Assembly: GCF_036894955.1 (NCBI RefSeq)
Contig: NZ_CP145905.1
Span: 1,247,501 to 1,311,500, forward strand
DNA from: Paenibacillus sp. KS-LC4
GTDB taxonomy: Bacteria; Bacillota; Bacilli; Paenibacillales; Paenibacillaceae
Reading direction: 5' to 3'
DNA length: 64,000 nt
Part shown: piece by piece, positions 17,481 through 27,116 of the stretch
Layout of the letters: each line of letters starts with the position of its first letter
How positions within the stretch are numbered: the stretch's first letter is position 1
Translations under genes and position numbers: made by a program
The notes under the pieces: model-generated
What the model saw: the letters and a program-made list of their open reading frames with translations, nothing else
What the model was told of the DNA's origin: nothing
Database searches by the model: none

Positions 17481-18506
17481 ATGAACAGAAGGCTAGTAGG
17501 TTTAATTATGCTTATCGTTGTAATGCTCGTCGTAGCAGGCTGTGGATCTAACACTGCGAATACTTCGACAGCAGAAGGAACTGCAACTGATCAGGCAGCT
17601 GCTGCAAATTCGAATGGGGAGTCCGCTGCGGCTGGACCAATTGTATTAAAGGATGCTAAAGGCGAGGTTAAGCTGGATAAGCCCGCGCAAAAGGTTGTCG
17701 TACTAGAGTGGACATTTACGGAGGATGTGATTGCGCTTGGCGTGCAGCCAGTTGGTAATGCCGATAACGCACAATATAAGCTGTATGTGACATCAGAAGC
17801 TCCACTGGATGAAAATGTGACGGATGTTGGTATGCGTGACGCACCGAATCTGGAGACAATTGCGGCTTTGAAGCCCGATTTGATTATAGCGAATACGAAT
17901 AGCCACGAAGCGATTTATGATCAATTGAAAGGCATTGCGCCAACGTTGATTTTTAGTCTATACCCGCTTGAAGGGGATATCAATCAATACGACCAGATGG
18001 AAGAAGTGTTCAAAACGATTGCAGCTGCTGTTGGCAAAACAGAGGAAGGCACTAAAGTTCTAGCTGACCTCGATGCGCATTATGCGGATGCAAAGGCTAA
18101 GCTAGCTGCGGCAGGAAAGGGCGGCTTCAACTACGTGCTGACGCAAGCGTACAGCTACCAAAATGCAGCGACGCTGCGCCTTTTTACCGACAACTCGCTT
18201 GCCGTACAAACGCTGGATCGGATTGGTCTGAAAAATGATTGGAAATCGGAAAAATTTGAGGTTTACGGATTTAGCACCTCGACGGTTGAAGCGCTGCCGG
18301 CGGTTCAAGACACCAATCTGATTTATATTGTTCAAAAGGATGATAATATTTTTTCGAAAGAACTAAAGGATAACTCAGTTTGGAACGGTCTTACCTTCGT
18401 TAAGGAGAAACGCATTTACGGACTTGATAGCGCGACCTGGGTGTTCGGCGGTCCAATTTCCTCGAAAGTAATCGTGGATGAAGTTGTGAATACATTAACG
18501 AAATGA
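17481..18506 (+). CDS. Iron-siderophore ABC transporter, substrate-binding lipoprotein
   Basis: This 341-aa protein has a lipoprotein signal (VVAGC, lipidated C21), a low-complexity Ala/Thr/Ser linker (about 25-55) and a class III periplasmic-binding fold of the FecB/FhuD type. Typical elements are KPAQKVVVLEWTFTEDVIALG, NLETIAALKPDLIIANTN and the C-terminal RIYGLDSATWVFGGP. It is anchored outside the membrane and delivers ferric siderophore, probably hydroxamate or citrate-like, to the permease. Two Fur boxes precede it, and it overlaps the permease gene by 4 bp. No ATPase is encoded next to it, so a shared FhuC-type ATPase elsewhere is expected. Confidence 0.92.
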   Translation: MNRRLVGLIMLIVVMLVVAGCGSNTANTSTAEGTATDQAAAANSNGESAAAGPIVLKDAKGEVKLDKPAQKVVVLEWTFTEDVIALGVQPVGNADNAQYKLYVTSEAPLDENVTDVGMRDAPNLETIAALKPDLIIANTNSHEAIYDQLKGIAPTLIFSLYPLEGDINQYDQMEEVFKTIAAAVGKTEEGTKVLADLDAHYADAKAKLAAAGKGGFNYVLTQAYSYQNAATLRLFTDNSLAVQTLDRIGLKNDWKSEKFEVYGFSTSTVEALPAVQDTNLIYIVQKDDNIFSKELKDNSVWNGLTFVKEKRIYGLDSATWVFGGPISSKVIVDEVVNTLTK

Positions 18507-20572
18507 GTGCCAAGATGAACGATAATCCTAACAATGAAGCTACTATCGGAATGGTCTGGCGGGTAATTGGAATTTTTGGGGGCGGCCTTGCCGCCCTTTT
18601 CGTGTTATCTCTGCTTAGTTTTTGCTTCGGGGAAGCTAAAATTCCGGCAGCCACCGTGTTAGATGGATTGCTCAGCCGTCAGGATGTGATGGAGCATAAT
18701 CTGCTGTGGGATATCCGCATGCCGCGCACGGTTATTGGCATTTTGGCCGGAGCTGCGCTCGCTGCGGCTGGCGCCTTACTGCAAACGATAACGAAAAACC
18801 CGCTCGCTGCCTCAGATACACTAGGCATCAATGCCGGGGCATACTTTATGGTTGTCCTTGGCGTGGTAGCTTTTCCTGCTCTACAGCAGCAATTCCCTTT
18901 TTTACTGGCGGCGGCCGGGGGCTTACTGGCGGCGTTAATTGCCTATTTCCTGAGCGGCGGCCGGAAGGCTACGCCAATTAGGCTAGCTTTATCAGGCATG
19001 ATCGTATCTATGGTGCTTGGAGCGTTTACTACGGCCATTCATATTTTTAAGCAGACGGAAACGCAAAATTTATTTTTATGGGGCTCAGGCTCCTTAATTC
19101 AGCTGAACTGGAGCGGAGTCGAATATGCATGGCCCTTCGTCATTGCCCTGCTCGGAATCGCGATGCTCGCCGGAAGGCAATTTGATGCCTTGGAGCTAGA
19201 TGAGTCTACGGCTCGCTCGCTTGGGCAGCGCGTAGACCTAATACGGGCAATGGGGCTTGGCCTCTCGGTACTGCTGGCTGCGATTGTAGTCAGTGTCGTT
19301 GGTCCGATCGGCTTCGTTGGTCTGGTCGCGCCCCATCTTGTCCGGCTTAGCGGTATTCGCAAGCATCGCTTGCTTATTCCTGCCAGCGCATTGTGGGGAG
19401 CACTGCTTATTACGGCGGCGGATGTACTTGCTCGAATGGTGCGGAGCAATTTAGGGGAAATGCCGGTTGGCGCGGTCATGGCGATTATTGGAGCGCCTTG
19501 GCTCATCTGGCTCGTACTGACCAAGATGAAAAATATATCCGGTTCGGGCTCCGGGCAGTCATCTATGAACATCGGCGGGGTAGCGCTGCGTATGCGCTTC
19601 GCTCCGACTGCGATATCCATGACCGTGCTGCTCATCGTTATCATCCTCGTCAGCTTGTCGCTTGGAGGATCGAGAATACCGATTGCCGATTTGCTGGGCG
19701 GCCTCGTCGGTGGAGGAGACTCATCCTATTCCGTACTGTTGAAATTAAGGCTTCCGCGTACACTCGTTGCAGCTGGTGGGGGGATAGCGCTTGCTATAAG
19801 CGGCGTCTTAATTCAAAGCGCCGTCCGAAATCCGCTGGCTGATGCCTCAATTATTGGCGTGACGTCAGGGGCGGGGTTTGGCGCACTAATCGTGCTGGTT
19901 GCGCTGCCGAATGCAACAATCTTTGCTCTTCCGCTGGCGGCAATTGCTGGTGGAATTTTTGCCGCAGCCTTTGTCTTTTTCTTAGCTTGGCGCAAATCTT
20001 TAAATCCGTCTGTTCTTATTTTGCTGGGCATCGCCGTATCGGCAATCGGCTCTGCGGGCATACAGGCGATGATCGTCAAGGCGAGCCTTTGGAATAGTAC
20101 AGCTCTCATTTGGTTAACGGGCACAACGTATGGGAGAGGCTGGAATCAATTTTATAGCATGCTGCTGTTTCTGCTTATCCTTTTACCGGTTGCCTACTAT
20201 TTGGGCCGAAAATTCGATTTGCTGGCGTTTGGCGACGAAAGCTCGATTGGCCTTGGCCTGCCGGTTCGAGGAACGCGGCTTTGGGCGATGATTATCGGCG
20301 TATTGCTGGCAGCGGGAGCTGTTGCGAGCGTAGGTACGATAGGTTTTCTCGGGCTTATGGCACCGCATGTTGTGCGCATGATGATTGGGCATCACACGAG
20401 ACGGTCTATTATTTTGTCTGGACTGCTCGGCAGCTTGCTGCTCGTCATAGCCGACACGCTCGGTAGAACGATCATGGCGCCGAAAGAAATTCCATCAGGC
20501 CTAATTATTATGCTGATCGGCAGTCCGTATTTCCTATTCCTTATGTACCGCTCGGTAGTTAGGAGGTTTTAG
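18503..20572 (+). CDS. Fused double FecCD-type siderophore permease
   Basis: At 689 aa it is about twice the normal FecCD permease length. Residues about 20-345 and 360-689 are each a complete FecCD domain. Each half has MPRTVIGILAG or LPRTLVAAGGG near its first helix, an NPLA motif, and a GPIGFVGLVAPH or GTIGFLGLMAPH coupling segment before the end. The protein therefore supplies both halves of the channel in one chain, like FhuB of enterobacteria, whereas most Bacillus systems use two separate permeases. ATGA overlap with the binding-protein gene shows translational coupling. Confidence 0.93.
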   Translation: MSAKMNDNPNNEATIGMVWRVIGIFGGGLAALFVLSLLSFCFGEAKIPAATVLDGLLSRQDVMEHNLLWDIRMPRTVIGILAGAALAAAGALLQTITKNPLAASDTLGINAGAYFMVVLGVVAFPALQQQFPFLLAAAGGLLAALIAYFLSGGRKATPIRLALSGMIVSMVLGAFTTAIHIFKQTETQNLFLWGSGSLIQLNWSGVEYAWPFVIALLGIAMLAGRQFDALELDESTARSLGQRVDLIRAMGLGLSVLLAAIVVSVVGPIGFVGLVAPHLVRLSGIRKHRLLIPASALWGALLITAADVLARMVRSNLGEMPVGAVMAIIGAPWLIWLVLTKMKNISGSGSGQSSMNIGGVALRMRFAPTAISMTVLLIVIILVSLSLGGSRIPIADLLGGLVGGGDSSYSVLLKLRLPRTLVAAGGGIALAISGVLIQSAVRNPLADASIIGVTSGAGFGALIVLVALPNATIFALPLAAIAGGIFAAAFVFFLAWRKSLNPSVLILLGIAVSAIGSAGIQAMIVKASLWNSTALIWLTGTTYGRGWNQFYSMLLFLLILLPVAYYLGRKFDLLAFGDESSIGLGLPVRGTRLWAMIIGVLLAAGAVASVGTIGFLGLMAPHVVRMMIGHHTRRSIILSGLLGSLLLVIADTLGRTIMAPKEIPSGLIIMLIGSPYFLFLMYRSVVRRF

Positions 20573-20802
20573 CCGCGTTTGTGCGGCTGCTTGGAGCCTG
20601 CTGCTTTCCAATGCAGGTGGGTACGGAACGGCAAACTCCCTGAGCAAAGTCAAGTTTGGTGGTGGACACAGCAGCCGCTATTTCAGCAGAATGACGGATA
20701 TGACGCACGCCGCGGACTTAGGGGACGTTAATGCGCTGCCATAAGCCATTTTGATGGGATATTGAGGGCAATAAGGGTTTTCCTGTCCGCCTATGGCCTG
20801 AA

Positions 20803-21015
20803 ATGGGATCAGAAGCCAAAATAGCGGAGCGTCTGTCCGCCAAAAAAAGCATGGGGGGGCCGATGCCTGAGGTAAGCTATCCGATCTGGAAGGGCATTCC
20901 AGCAGTGAAAAATAACAACGTCTACTCATATCACAACAATGCGAGCTGGCATTACACAGGAACAATTGCCAGCTCGCAAATGCTTGATGATGTGCTTGAA
21001 AGTATTGTGAAATAA
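20803..21015 (+). pseudogene. Remnant C-terminus of a siderophore-binding protein
   Basis: About 60 codons resemble the C-terminal end of FecB/YfiY-type binding proteins: AKIAERLSAKKS, then IWKGIPAVKNNNVY and YTGTIASSQMLDDVLESIVK. There is no ribosome binding site and no N-terminal domain. The 230 bp between the permease stop and this remnant contains stops in the matching frame and no recognisable domain. It is probably the tail of a former paralogous receptor gene left by deletion. An alternative is the C-terminus of an AraC-binding-protein fusion. Confidence 0.6.
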
Positions 21016-21131
21016 ATGTAATTGAGGATAAGACAAAGCTTAGAAACCCGTGGCCTTATGTACACAGGTTTTTTTAATTTTGAATTTGAAATGGAAAATT
21101 ACTATTTTGTATTTCGTGAAAAATTAAATTC

Positions 21132-21172
21132 ACTAATTTAATTTCCGTAAACTAAATTAGTGATTTTTTTTA
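21132..21172 (+). terminator. AT-rich terminator hairpin
   Basis: A 13-14-bp AT-rich stem (CACTAATTTAATTT pairing with AAACTAAATTAGTG, one G-U type mismatch) is followed by eight T residues. It lies inside a strongly AT-rich 390-bp gap (21016-21408) that has no gene; the rest of that gap is homopolymeric A/T tracts upstream of the secreted protein gene. Confidence 0.6.
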
Positions 21173-21408
21173 AAATGAATATATATAATAAAAAAGAATT
21201 TATTGTAATCCATAAACTTATTTTTTTAAAAAAATAAATAAAAACAAATATCTTTAATTTATTTAATAATTAAAATAATTACATTTAATTATTTTTTTTA
21301 ATTCCAATCTTTTATTGTAACTCGAAAAATGAATTCGAAACAGTCTATTAAAAATAATTAAATAGGAATATAATTTATTTATTACATAACCAAGGGGCTG
21401 GGATAAAG

Positions 21409-22428
21409 ATGCGTTGGAAGAGTGGATTAGCGAAGTGGGTATTATGTTTAAGTTTAGTGGTAACTTTTTTTTCATTTCAAACCAATACATATGCGGCGAC
21501 TGTTGGCAGTACCAAGCTAACGCAAGCTGAAGCTGGTTGGCAAAGGTTTGACGATTCTGACAATCACTTTGTTTATAGTGGCACTACAACGTTTGTAAGT
21601 GGGAATAACAAATATTACAACAATACACTAACTAACTTGCTAGCTGATGGATCGAAAGTTACCTTCAAATTTGAGGGAACAAAGATCAGAATTATAGGGT
21701 CACGGAATCCGGATAAATCTGATTCAATGAAAATAACAATTGACGGAACGGACTACACGTTTAAAGCTAAAGGGGCCGAGCAAACTCAAACCCTTCTATA
21801 TGAAAATACTACATTACAAAATGGCATCCATGACGTTACGGTTACCTATGTTGCGGCCAATTCTTCTTCTAACTTTGTATTTGACGCTGTAGATATTGAT
21901 GCTACTGGGAAATTGGTATCTTTGCCTAAAGCAACAACTAACCTTCAAGCAGTACCTGTATCCGAAACACAACAAATTGCTCTCACTTGGAGTACTGTTG
22001 GCGAATCGACCTACTATAATGTATTTCGTTCCGTGACACCGGGAGGACCTTATAGTCAAATAGCTACCAACGTAGATGGAACAAGCTATAATGATCAAAA
22101 TGTTGTCCAAGGAGTAACTTACTATTATGTAATAACTGCTATTAATAATGTAGGAACAAGTGGTTATTCAAATGAAAGCTCCGCAGCTCTTGAAGAAACA
22201 GGTAGAGCCATTTTGACAATCATTATGACAAATGGTCTTGAGAAAGAATATGATTTAACGATTCAAGAAGTAAATGCTTTTATTGCTTGGTATGATGCGA
22301 AAGCATCTGGGACAGGTCCTGCAAAATATGCGTTTAATAAAAGCTGGAATAAAGGACCATTTAATAGCCGTACCGAGTATATCATTCATGATAAAATTCT
22401 TGTATTTAATGTAGATCAATATTCATAA
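21409..22428 (+). CDS. Secreted protein with carbohydrate-binding-like and FN3 domains
   Basis: This 339-aa protein starts with a clear signal peptide ending near YAAT (about residue 29). Residues about 35-175 form a beta-rich, CBM-like module (GWQRFDDSDNHF, FKFEGTKIRIIGSRN, VFDAVDIDATG). Residues about 180-275 are a fibronectin type III domain. The last 70 residues (ILTIIMTNGLEKEYDLT, AFIAWYDA, NSRTEYIIHDKILVFNV) form a small C-terminal domain that I have seen attached to secreted Paenibacillus proteins but cannot name. No catalytic domain is visible. The coding sequence and its surroundings are much more AT-rich than neighbouring genes, which suggests acquisition. Confidence 0.75.
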   Translation: MRWKSGLAKWVLCLSLVVTFFSFQTNTYAATVGSTKLTQAEAGWQRFDDSDNHFVYSGTTTFVSGNNKYYNNTLTNLLADGSKVTFKFEGTKIRIIGSRNPDKSDSMKITIDGTDYTFKAKGAEQTQTLLYENTTLQNGIHDVTVTYVAANSSSNFVFDAVDIDATGKLVSLPKATTNLQAVPVSETQQIALTWSTVGESTYYNVFRSVTPGGPYSQIATNVDGTSYNDQNVVQGVTYYYVITAINNVGTSGYSNESSAALEETGRAILTIIMTNGLEKEYDLTIQEVNAFIAWYDAKASGTGPAKYAFNKSWNKGPFNSRTEYIIHDKILVFNVDQYS

Positions 22429-22449
22429 ACGTAATAGTTAAATTGTCAT

Positions 22450-22497
22450 AACCCGTAAAGTAGACTCTAAGAGTTTACACTTTACGGGTTATTTTCT
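22450..22497 (+). terminator. Terminator after the FN3 protein gene
   Basis: A 12-bp stem (AACCCGTAAAGT / ACTTTACGGGTT) with a 17-nt loop is followed by a T-rich tract. Confidence 0.8.
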
Positions 22498-22608
22498 TAT
22501 ATGAATAAAATAAGTGCAGGAATAGTGATTTTATTGCCATACCAAAATCCCCTTCTATATTGTAGAATGATGCACATAAGCGCTGCATGACACGAAAGGG
22601 GAAGACAG

Positions 22609-24402
22609 ATGAAGAGCTTCCAGCTGAGCAAGCTGTATATACCATTTACGTATAAAATGATGATTCCTTATATGGCGCTTGTATTGCTGACGGATGTGCT
22701 GGTCGGCTATATATCTTATACGATGCTCGTTCAGTCACGAACGGAGATGGCGGAGACGAACATTCGCACCGCTCTCGAGCAGACACGCAATAATATTGTA
22801 TACCAGATGGACGAAATTGAGCGCATATCGAGCACGCTTTTTAGCAGCTTAACGTTTCAGAATGCGCTTCAAAACACAGGCGAGCCGCTGGAAATGATGC
22901 TGAAAATGAAGGATGACATCATCCCGCAGATGAGAGCGCCGCTCCAGCTGTATGGCAATAATATCAGGCTTGCCGTCTACACCGTAGACGAGAAATTGTA
23001 CGAGGTGCCCGGCGATGATATGGACAAGCCGATTCAACGAAAAGACTATTACGTGCTGTCGGTGCACCAAATCGAGAATACGGACTGGTTCAAGTCGCTC
23101 CAAGCCTCCAATCAGGATAATCTTTGGATCCAGCTGGCTTCCGACCGCAAGCTGGAAAACGTTTCGCATTTTCGGAAGCTGGTGTCCTCCAGCGGCATAG
23201 CCTCGGTTATCGGCTATGTGCGTGTGACGGCCCGCTTCGATGAACTGCTTGGCAACTTCGATACGTTTCCGATTGATCAAGGCATCAGCTTGCGGCTTCT
23301 AAACACCCAATCAGGCGAGGTCATGTATACGCGCGGCCTAACCAGCGACCAGTCTAAATCCTCCTCCTACCTGAGTGTAAGAGAGAATATACCCGGAACG
23401 CCATTCGTCATTGAAACGCTTGTGCCGCATGCCTATTTAAACAAGGACGCCAGCCGTATGCAAAAGGTTATTTTCGCCGTGTGCTTAATCAGCTTTCTAG
23501 TCATGGTGTTTATTGGCTACATCGTTGCCCGGCTTTCCGGCAAAAAGATGAAGCGAATCGTCACCTTGGTTCGCTCCTTCCAAGAGGGGAATTTTCATAA
23601 GCGAATCGGCTTTACCGGCAATGACGAGTTTGTCCACATCGCCAATTCCTTCAACCAAATGGCGACGAGCATTCAAGAGCTGATTAAAAATGTCTACGTG
23701 CAGGGCATTCAGAAAAAGCAGGCGGAGCTGGACGTGCTGCAAGCGCAGATCAGCCCTCATTTTTTGTATAACACGCTCTCGACGATTGGCAGCTTGGCTA
23801 ATTTGGGCGAGACGGACAAGGTGACGGCGATGGTTCAAGGGCTGTCGAAGTTTTACCGTTTAACGCTAAATGGCGGCAATGTGTACATTACGCTGGAGAA
23901 GGAGCTTGAGCAGGTAAAGACGTATTTGGACATTCAGCGGGTAAAATATGCCGATACGTTCGAGGTTTATTACGATATCGAGCCGGACATTTTGCAAACG
24001 CCAATGATTAAGCTGATTTTACAGCCCTTTGTCGAAAATATATTTAAGCATGCCTGGTTTGGCAAAAGGATAGCCATTCGCATAACGGGCAGGCGGCTGG
24101 GCGACCGCATTGAGCTGAAAATTATTGATACCGGCATCGGAATGCGACCGGATACGCTGAAGAAAATGCTCTCCAATACGTCCTTGCCTGTACCTGCTCC
24201 TGCGGGACAAACGGATAAAGTGGAAGAGGCTAAATCGGATAAATATGGTCTGAAAAACGTCGAAGAGCGAATTAAGCTTCGCTATGGCACGGATTTTGGC
24301 ATTCAAATTGGCAGTCATTATGGCGCGGGCACAACGGTGCAAATTATTCTTCCGGTCGAAAGCGCCGAGATGCGGGAGGATGCAGAAGGGGCTTGGCTAT
24401 AG
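22609..24402 (+). CDS. YesM-family sensor histidine kinase
   Basis: This 597-aa membrane kinase has TM1 (about 16-40), an extracellular Cache-like sensor domain (about 41-285), TM2 (about 287-308), HAMP (about 310-365), and a His_kinase domain with H384 in QISPHFLYNTLS. The HATPase domain has LQPFVENIFKHA and DTGIGM. These YesM-type kinases sense sugars or sugar-binding proteins and pair with YesN-type AraC regulators. GAAAGGGGAAG precedes the ATG. It is followed after 24 bp by its regulator and then by an Lpl-type ABC transporter, a standard carbohydrate uptake locus. Confidence 0.92.
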   Translation: MKSFQLSKLYIPFTYKMMIPYMALVLLTDVLVGYISYTMLVQSRTEMAETNIRTALEQTRNNIVYQMDEIERISSTLFSSLTFQNALQNTGEPLEMMLKMKDDIIPQMRAPLQLYGNNIRLAVYTVDEKLYEVPGDDMDKPIQRKDYYVLSVHQIENTDWFKSLQASNQDNLWIQLASDRKLENVSHFRKLVSSSGIASVIGYVRVTARFDELLGNFDTFPIDQGISLRLLNTQSGEVMYTRGLTSDQSKSSSYLSVRENIPGTPFVIETLVPHAYLNKDASRMQKVIFAVCLISFLVMVFIGYIVARLSGKKMKRIVTLVRSFQEGNFHKRIGFTGNDEFVHIANSFNQMATSIQELIKNVYVQGIQKKQAELDVLQAQISPHFLYNTLSTIGSLANLGETDKVTAMVQGLSKFYRLTLNGGNVYITLEKELEQVKTYLDIQRVKYADTFEVYYDIEPDILQTPMIKLILQPFVENIFKHAWFGKRIAIRITGRRLGDRIELKIIDTGIGMRPDTLKKMLSNTSLPVPAPAGQTDKVEEAKSDKYGLKNVEERIKLRYGTDFGIQIGSHYGAGTTVQIILPVESAEMREDAEGAWL

Positions 24403-24426
24403 GCAGCTTAGAGGGGAGCATGAAGG

Positions 24427-26001
24427 ATGGACATTAGTTTATTGCTCGTGGATGATGAGGCGATTGATTTGGAATGGCTCCGGCGACGGGTAGTCGGCAA
24501 TGAGCGCCTGCAATTGCAGGATGTGTCTGTTGCAACTAGCGGGTTCGAGGCGCTGGAAATGATGGAGCAGAAGCGCATCGACCTGATTCTCTCGGATATT
24601 CGTATGCCGATTATGTCGGGGATGGAATTTGCCCGCAGGGCGAAGGCGATTAACCCGATGGCGCATCTTGTTTTTATAAGCGGCCATCAGGATTTTAGCT
24701 ACGCGAGAGAAGCGATTCAACTGAACGCCTCCGGCTATTTGCTTAAGCCAGTTGACGATACCGAGCTGCATGATATGCTGCTGGAGCTGTGCAACAAAAT
24801 TGAGCAGGAGCGGCTGCAAAGCCAGTCGCTGACCGAGACGCTGACGCTGGTGCATCAGGAGCTGCTGCTGCGCTGGTTCAACGAGCCGACATCTGGGCGG
24901 GTGGAGCAGCATCTTCACAGCTTTCTTACACCGCTGCTGCAAGGCGGAGCAGCCGTTGCCATTATTGAAATAGATGATATGGAGTGGAAGCTGGGCAAGA
25001 TGACAGCGGATGAGCGGCGTTCCTTAACAGCGGAAATGGCTTTGTTTATTCGCACCTTTGTTGACCGTCATCAGGTGGGGACGCTTTTGACTAGCTATGA
25101 CTATCATTTTGTGCTGCTGGCGACGGTGCAGGAGGCGGAATGCAAGGCGCTGCTTGAAAAGCTGGTGCAAGCGTTTAATGAAGCCTTTCCCTATTCTATT
25201 ACGATTGGCGCCGGCATGCATACAACGGTTATTGCCAAGCTCCATGACGCCTATCAGCAGGCACAGGCAGCTCTAAGCATCAAATGGATTGTCGGGAAAA
25301 ACAGGCTCATTCACGATGCAGCATCCTGGTCGCCTAAAGCAGCGATGGCATATAGCCTTGAGGAGACGGTAGACCGAATGCTGCGGGCGATGCTGGAATA
25401 TGATCTGACGACGGTGGATGATTGCCTGCGGGAGCTGTTTAGCGGCGACCAGCCGCTAACAGGGAAAAACGACATCTACGATCTCATCATTCGCATTACG
25501 TCCAAGCTGCATGCGGATCTCCAGCAAATGAATGAGCATTTATATGAAATTTTAAAATGGGATTCCCATCAGCCGTTTGTGTTGTTTCAATTTGAGACGG
25601 TGCACGACATTCTCTCCTGGCTAAGAAGGCGGTTTTTCGAGCTGTCCGAGCTGCTGTATTTGAAGAAGCAGCGGCAGAAGCGGAAGCTGATTGAAGAAAT
25701 CGCACTGTATGTGGAGCAGCGGCTCGATCAGAAAATTACGCTCAATGAGGTGGCGGCCCACTTTGATTTTACGCCGAACTACTTGGGTCAGCTGTTCAAA
25801 GCCGAGACGAATACGCTGTTTAGCGATTTTCTAAGCGAGCTGCGTATGAAGCATGTGTGCAAGCTGCTGGAGGACCCGACTAAGAAGATCTATGAAATTG
25901 CCGAGCTGGCTGGCTATAAAAATATTATTTATTTTAATCGCCAATTCAAGCAGCAGGTTGGCATGTCGCCGGGGGAATATCGGAAAAAACATAACATTTA
26001 A
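24427..26001 (+). CDS. YesN-family response regulator with AraC DNA-binding domain
   Basis: This 524-aa protein has a receiver domain (1-120, LLLVDDEAIDLEWL, phosphoacceptor D57 in LSDIRMP, K in LLKPVDD), a central helical region of about 290 residues typical of YesN regulators, and a C-terminal AraC/XylS double helix-turn-helix (about 415-522, ending in YFNRQFKQQVGMSPGEYRK). It probably activates the ABC operon that starts 180 bp downstream. The start ATG at 24427 follows GAGGGGAGC. Confidence 0.92.
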   Translation: MDISLLLVDDEAIDLEWLRRRVVGNERLQLQDVSVATSGFEALEMMEQKRIDLILSDIRMPIMSGMEFARRAKAINPMAHLVFISGHQDFSYAREAIQLNASGYLLKPVDDTELHDMLLELCNKIEQERLQSQSLTETLTLVHQELLLRWFNEPTSGRVEQHLHSFLTPLLQGGAAVAIIEIDDMEWKLGKMTADERRSLTAEMALFIRTFVDRHQVGTLLTSYDYHFVLLATVQEAECKALLEKLVQAFNEAFPYSITIGAGMHTTVIAKLHDAYQQAQAALSIKWIVGKNRLIHDAASWSPKAAMAYSLEETVDRMLRAMLEYDLTTVDDCLRELFSGDQPLTGKNDIYDLIIRITSKLHADLQQMNEHLYEILKWDSHQPFVLFQFETVHDILSWLRRRFFELSELLYLKKQRQKRKLIEEIALYVEQRLDQKITLNEVAAHFDFTPNYLGQLFKAETNTLFSDFLSELRMKHVCKLLEDPTKKIYEIAELAGYKNIIYFNRQFKQQVGMSPGEYRKKHNI

Positions 26002-26180
26002 GCGTTTTTCAGTGTTTACCTCAACGTGCCGGCTCGGAGTCCGATGGATTCCGGGTTATTTTTTGCCCGCTATTATATGCAATCGTTGAATTAGTATAAG
26101 TTTTAGTTGTTCCCCTTAATTATGCGGACGTCCTGCTTTTCTTATAATAAAAGCAGACAAGAGAAGAGAGGGGAGCACAG

Positions 26181-27101
26181 ATGAAGCGACACGGATTTAT
26201 ACAGGATGTCATCAAATATCGGGCTATTTTGCTCATGCTGCTGCCAGCCGTTTTATTTTTTCTACTGTTTGCTTATATACCGATGGCGGGTATTATTATT
26301 GCTTTCAAGCATTATGATTATGCCGGCGGAATTTTCGGCAGCGCGTGGAATGGGCTGGACAACTTTCGGTTTTTCTTTGAATCGGGCGATGCCTGGCGCA
26401 TAACAAGAAATACGGCGCTCTATAATATTGCTTTTATTGTAGTCAACAATGTGCTGCAAATTTTCACGGCGATTTTGCTGTTTGAGGTTGGGGGCAAATG
26501 GTTCCGCAAAATCGCTCAGTCGATTTTATTCCTGCCTTACTTTATTTCCTGGGTTGTCGTGGGCGCGATTGCCTACAACCTGCTTAGCTTTGACATTGGA
26601 ACGGTTAATTCCCTGCTCAGAAATATAGGGATGGAGCCCATTGATATTTATAATACGCCTGCCTACTGGCCGATTATTCTCGTACTGGTCGCGGCGTGGA
26701 AAACGCTAGGTTATGGTACGATTATGTATTTGGCGGCGATTACGAGCATTGATACCGAAATGTATGAGGCCGCGGAAATTGATGGCGCGAACATTTTTCA
26801 GCGTATTTTCAAGGTAACGATTCCTAATTTATATCCGACCGTCATTATATTGGTGCTGCTGGCAGTGGGCAATATTTTCAAAGGTGATTTTGGGATGTTT
26901 TACAATATGGTCGGCAATAATGGTGTGTTGTTCTCGTCTACTGATGTTATTGATACATTCGTATTCAGGTCACTCATCACTTCGAATGACATTGGCATGT
27001 CGGCCGCTGCGGGGGTTTATCAATCGGTGCTCGGATTTACCACCATTATGCTGTTTAACTATGCCGTTCGCAAGTATGACAAAGATCGCGCCTTATTCTA
27101 G
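26181..27101 (+). CDS. Sugar ABC permease, LplB/YteP type
   Basis: This 306-aa permease has six helices, an N-terminal LLPAVLFFLLFAYIPM segment and the cytoplasmic EAA-type loop YEAAEIDGANIFQRIFKVTIP that contacts the ATPase. It belongs to the LplB/YteP group that imports oligosaccharides derived from pectin, xylan or similar polymers. AGAGAGGGGAGC provides the ribosome binding site. It forms a heterodimer with the next gene product. No ATPase is encoded here; this class usually uses a shared MsmX-type ATPase. Confidence 0.93.
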   Translation: MKRHGFIQDVIKYRAILLMLLPAVLFFLLFAYIPMAGIIIAFKHYDYAGGIFGSAWNGLDNFRFFFESGDAWRITRNTALYNIAFIVVNNVLQIFTAILLFEVGGKWFRKIAQSILFLPYFISWVVVGAIAYNLLSFDIGTVNSLLRNIGMEPIDIYNTPAYWPIILVLVAAWKTLGYGTIMYLAAITSIDTEMYEAAEIDGANIFQRIFKVTIPNLYPTVIILVLLAVGNIFKGDFGMFYNMVGNNGVLFSSTDVIDTFVFRSLITSNDIGMSAAAGVYQSVLGFTTIMLFNYAVRKYDKDRALF

Positions 27102-27116
27102 TGGGAGGTCATGAAA

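Noticed and set aside
20575..20800. Open stretch upstream of the binding-protein remnant as a separate gene
   Set aside because: One frame is open for about 65 codons, but it has no start signal and no recognisable domain, and other frames are broken. It is better seen as decayed DNA.
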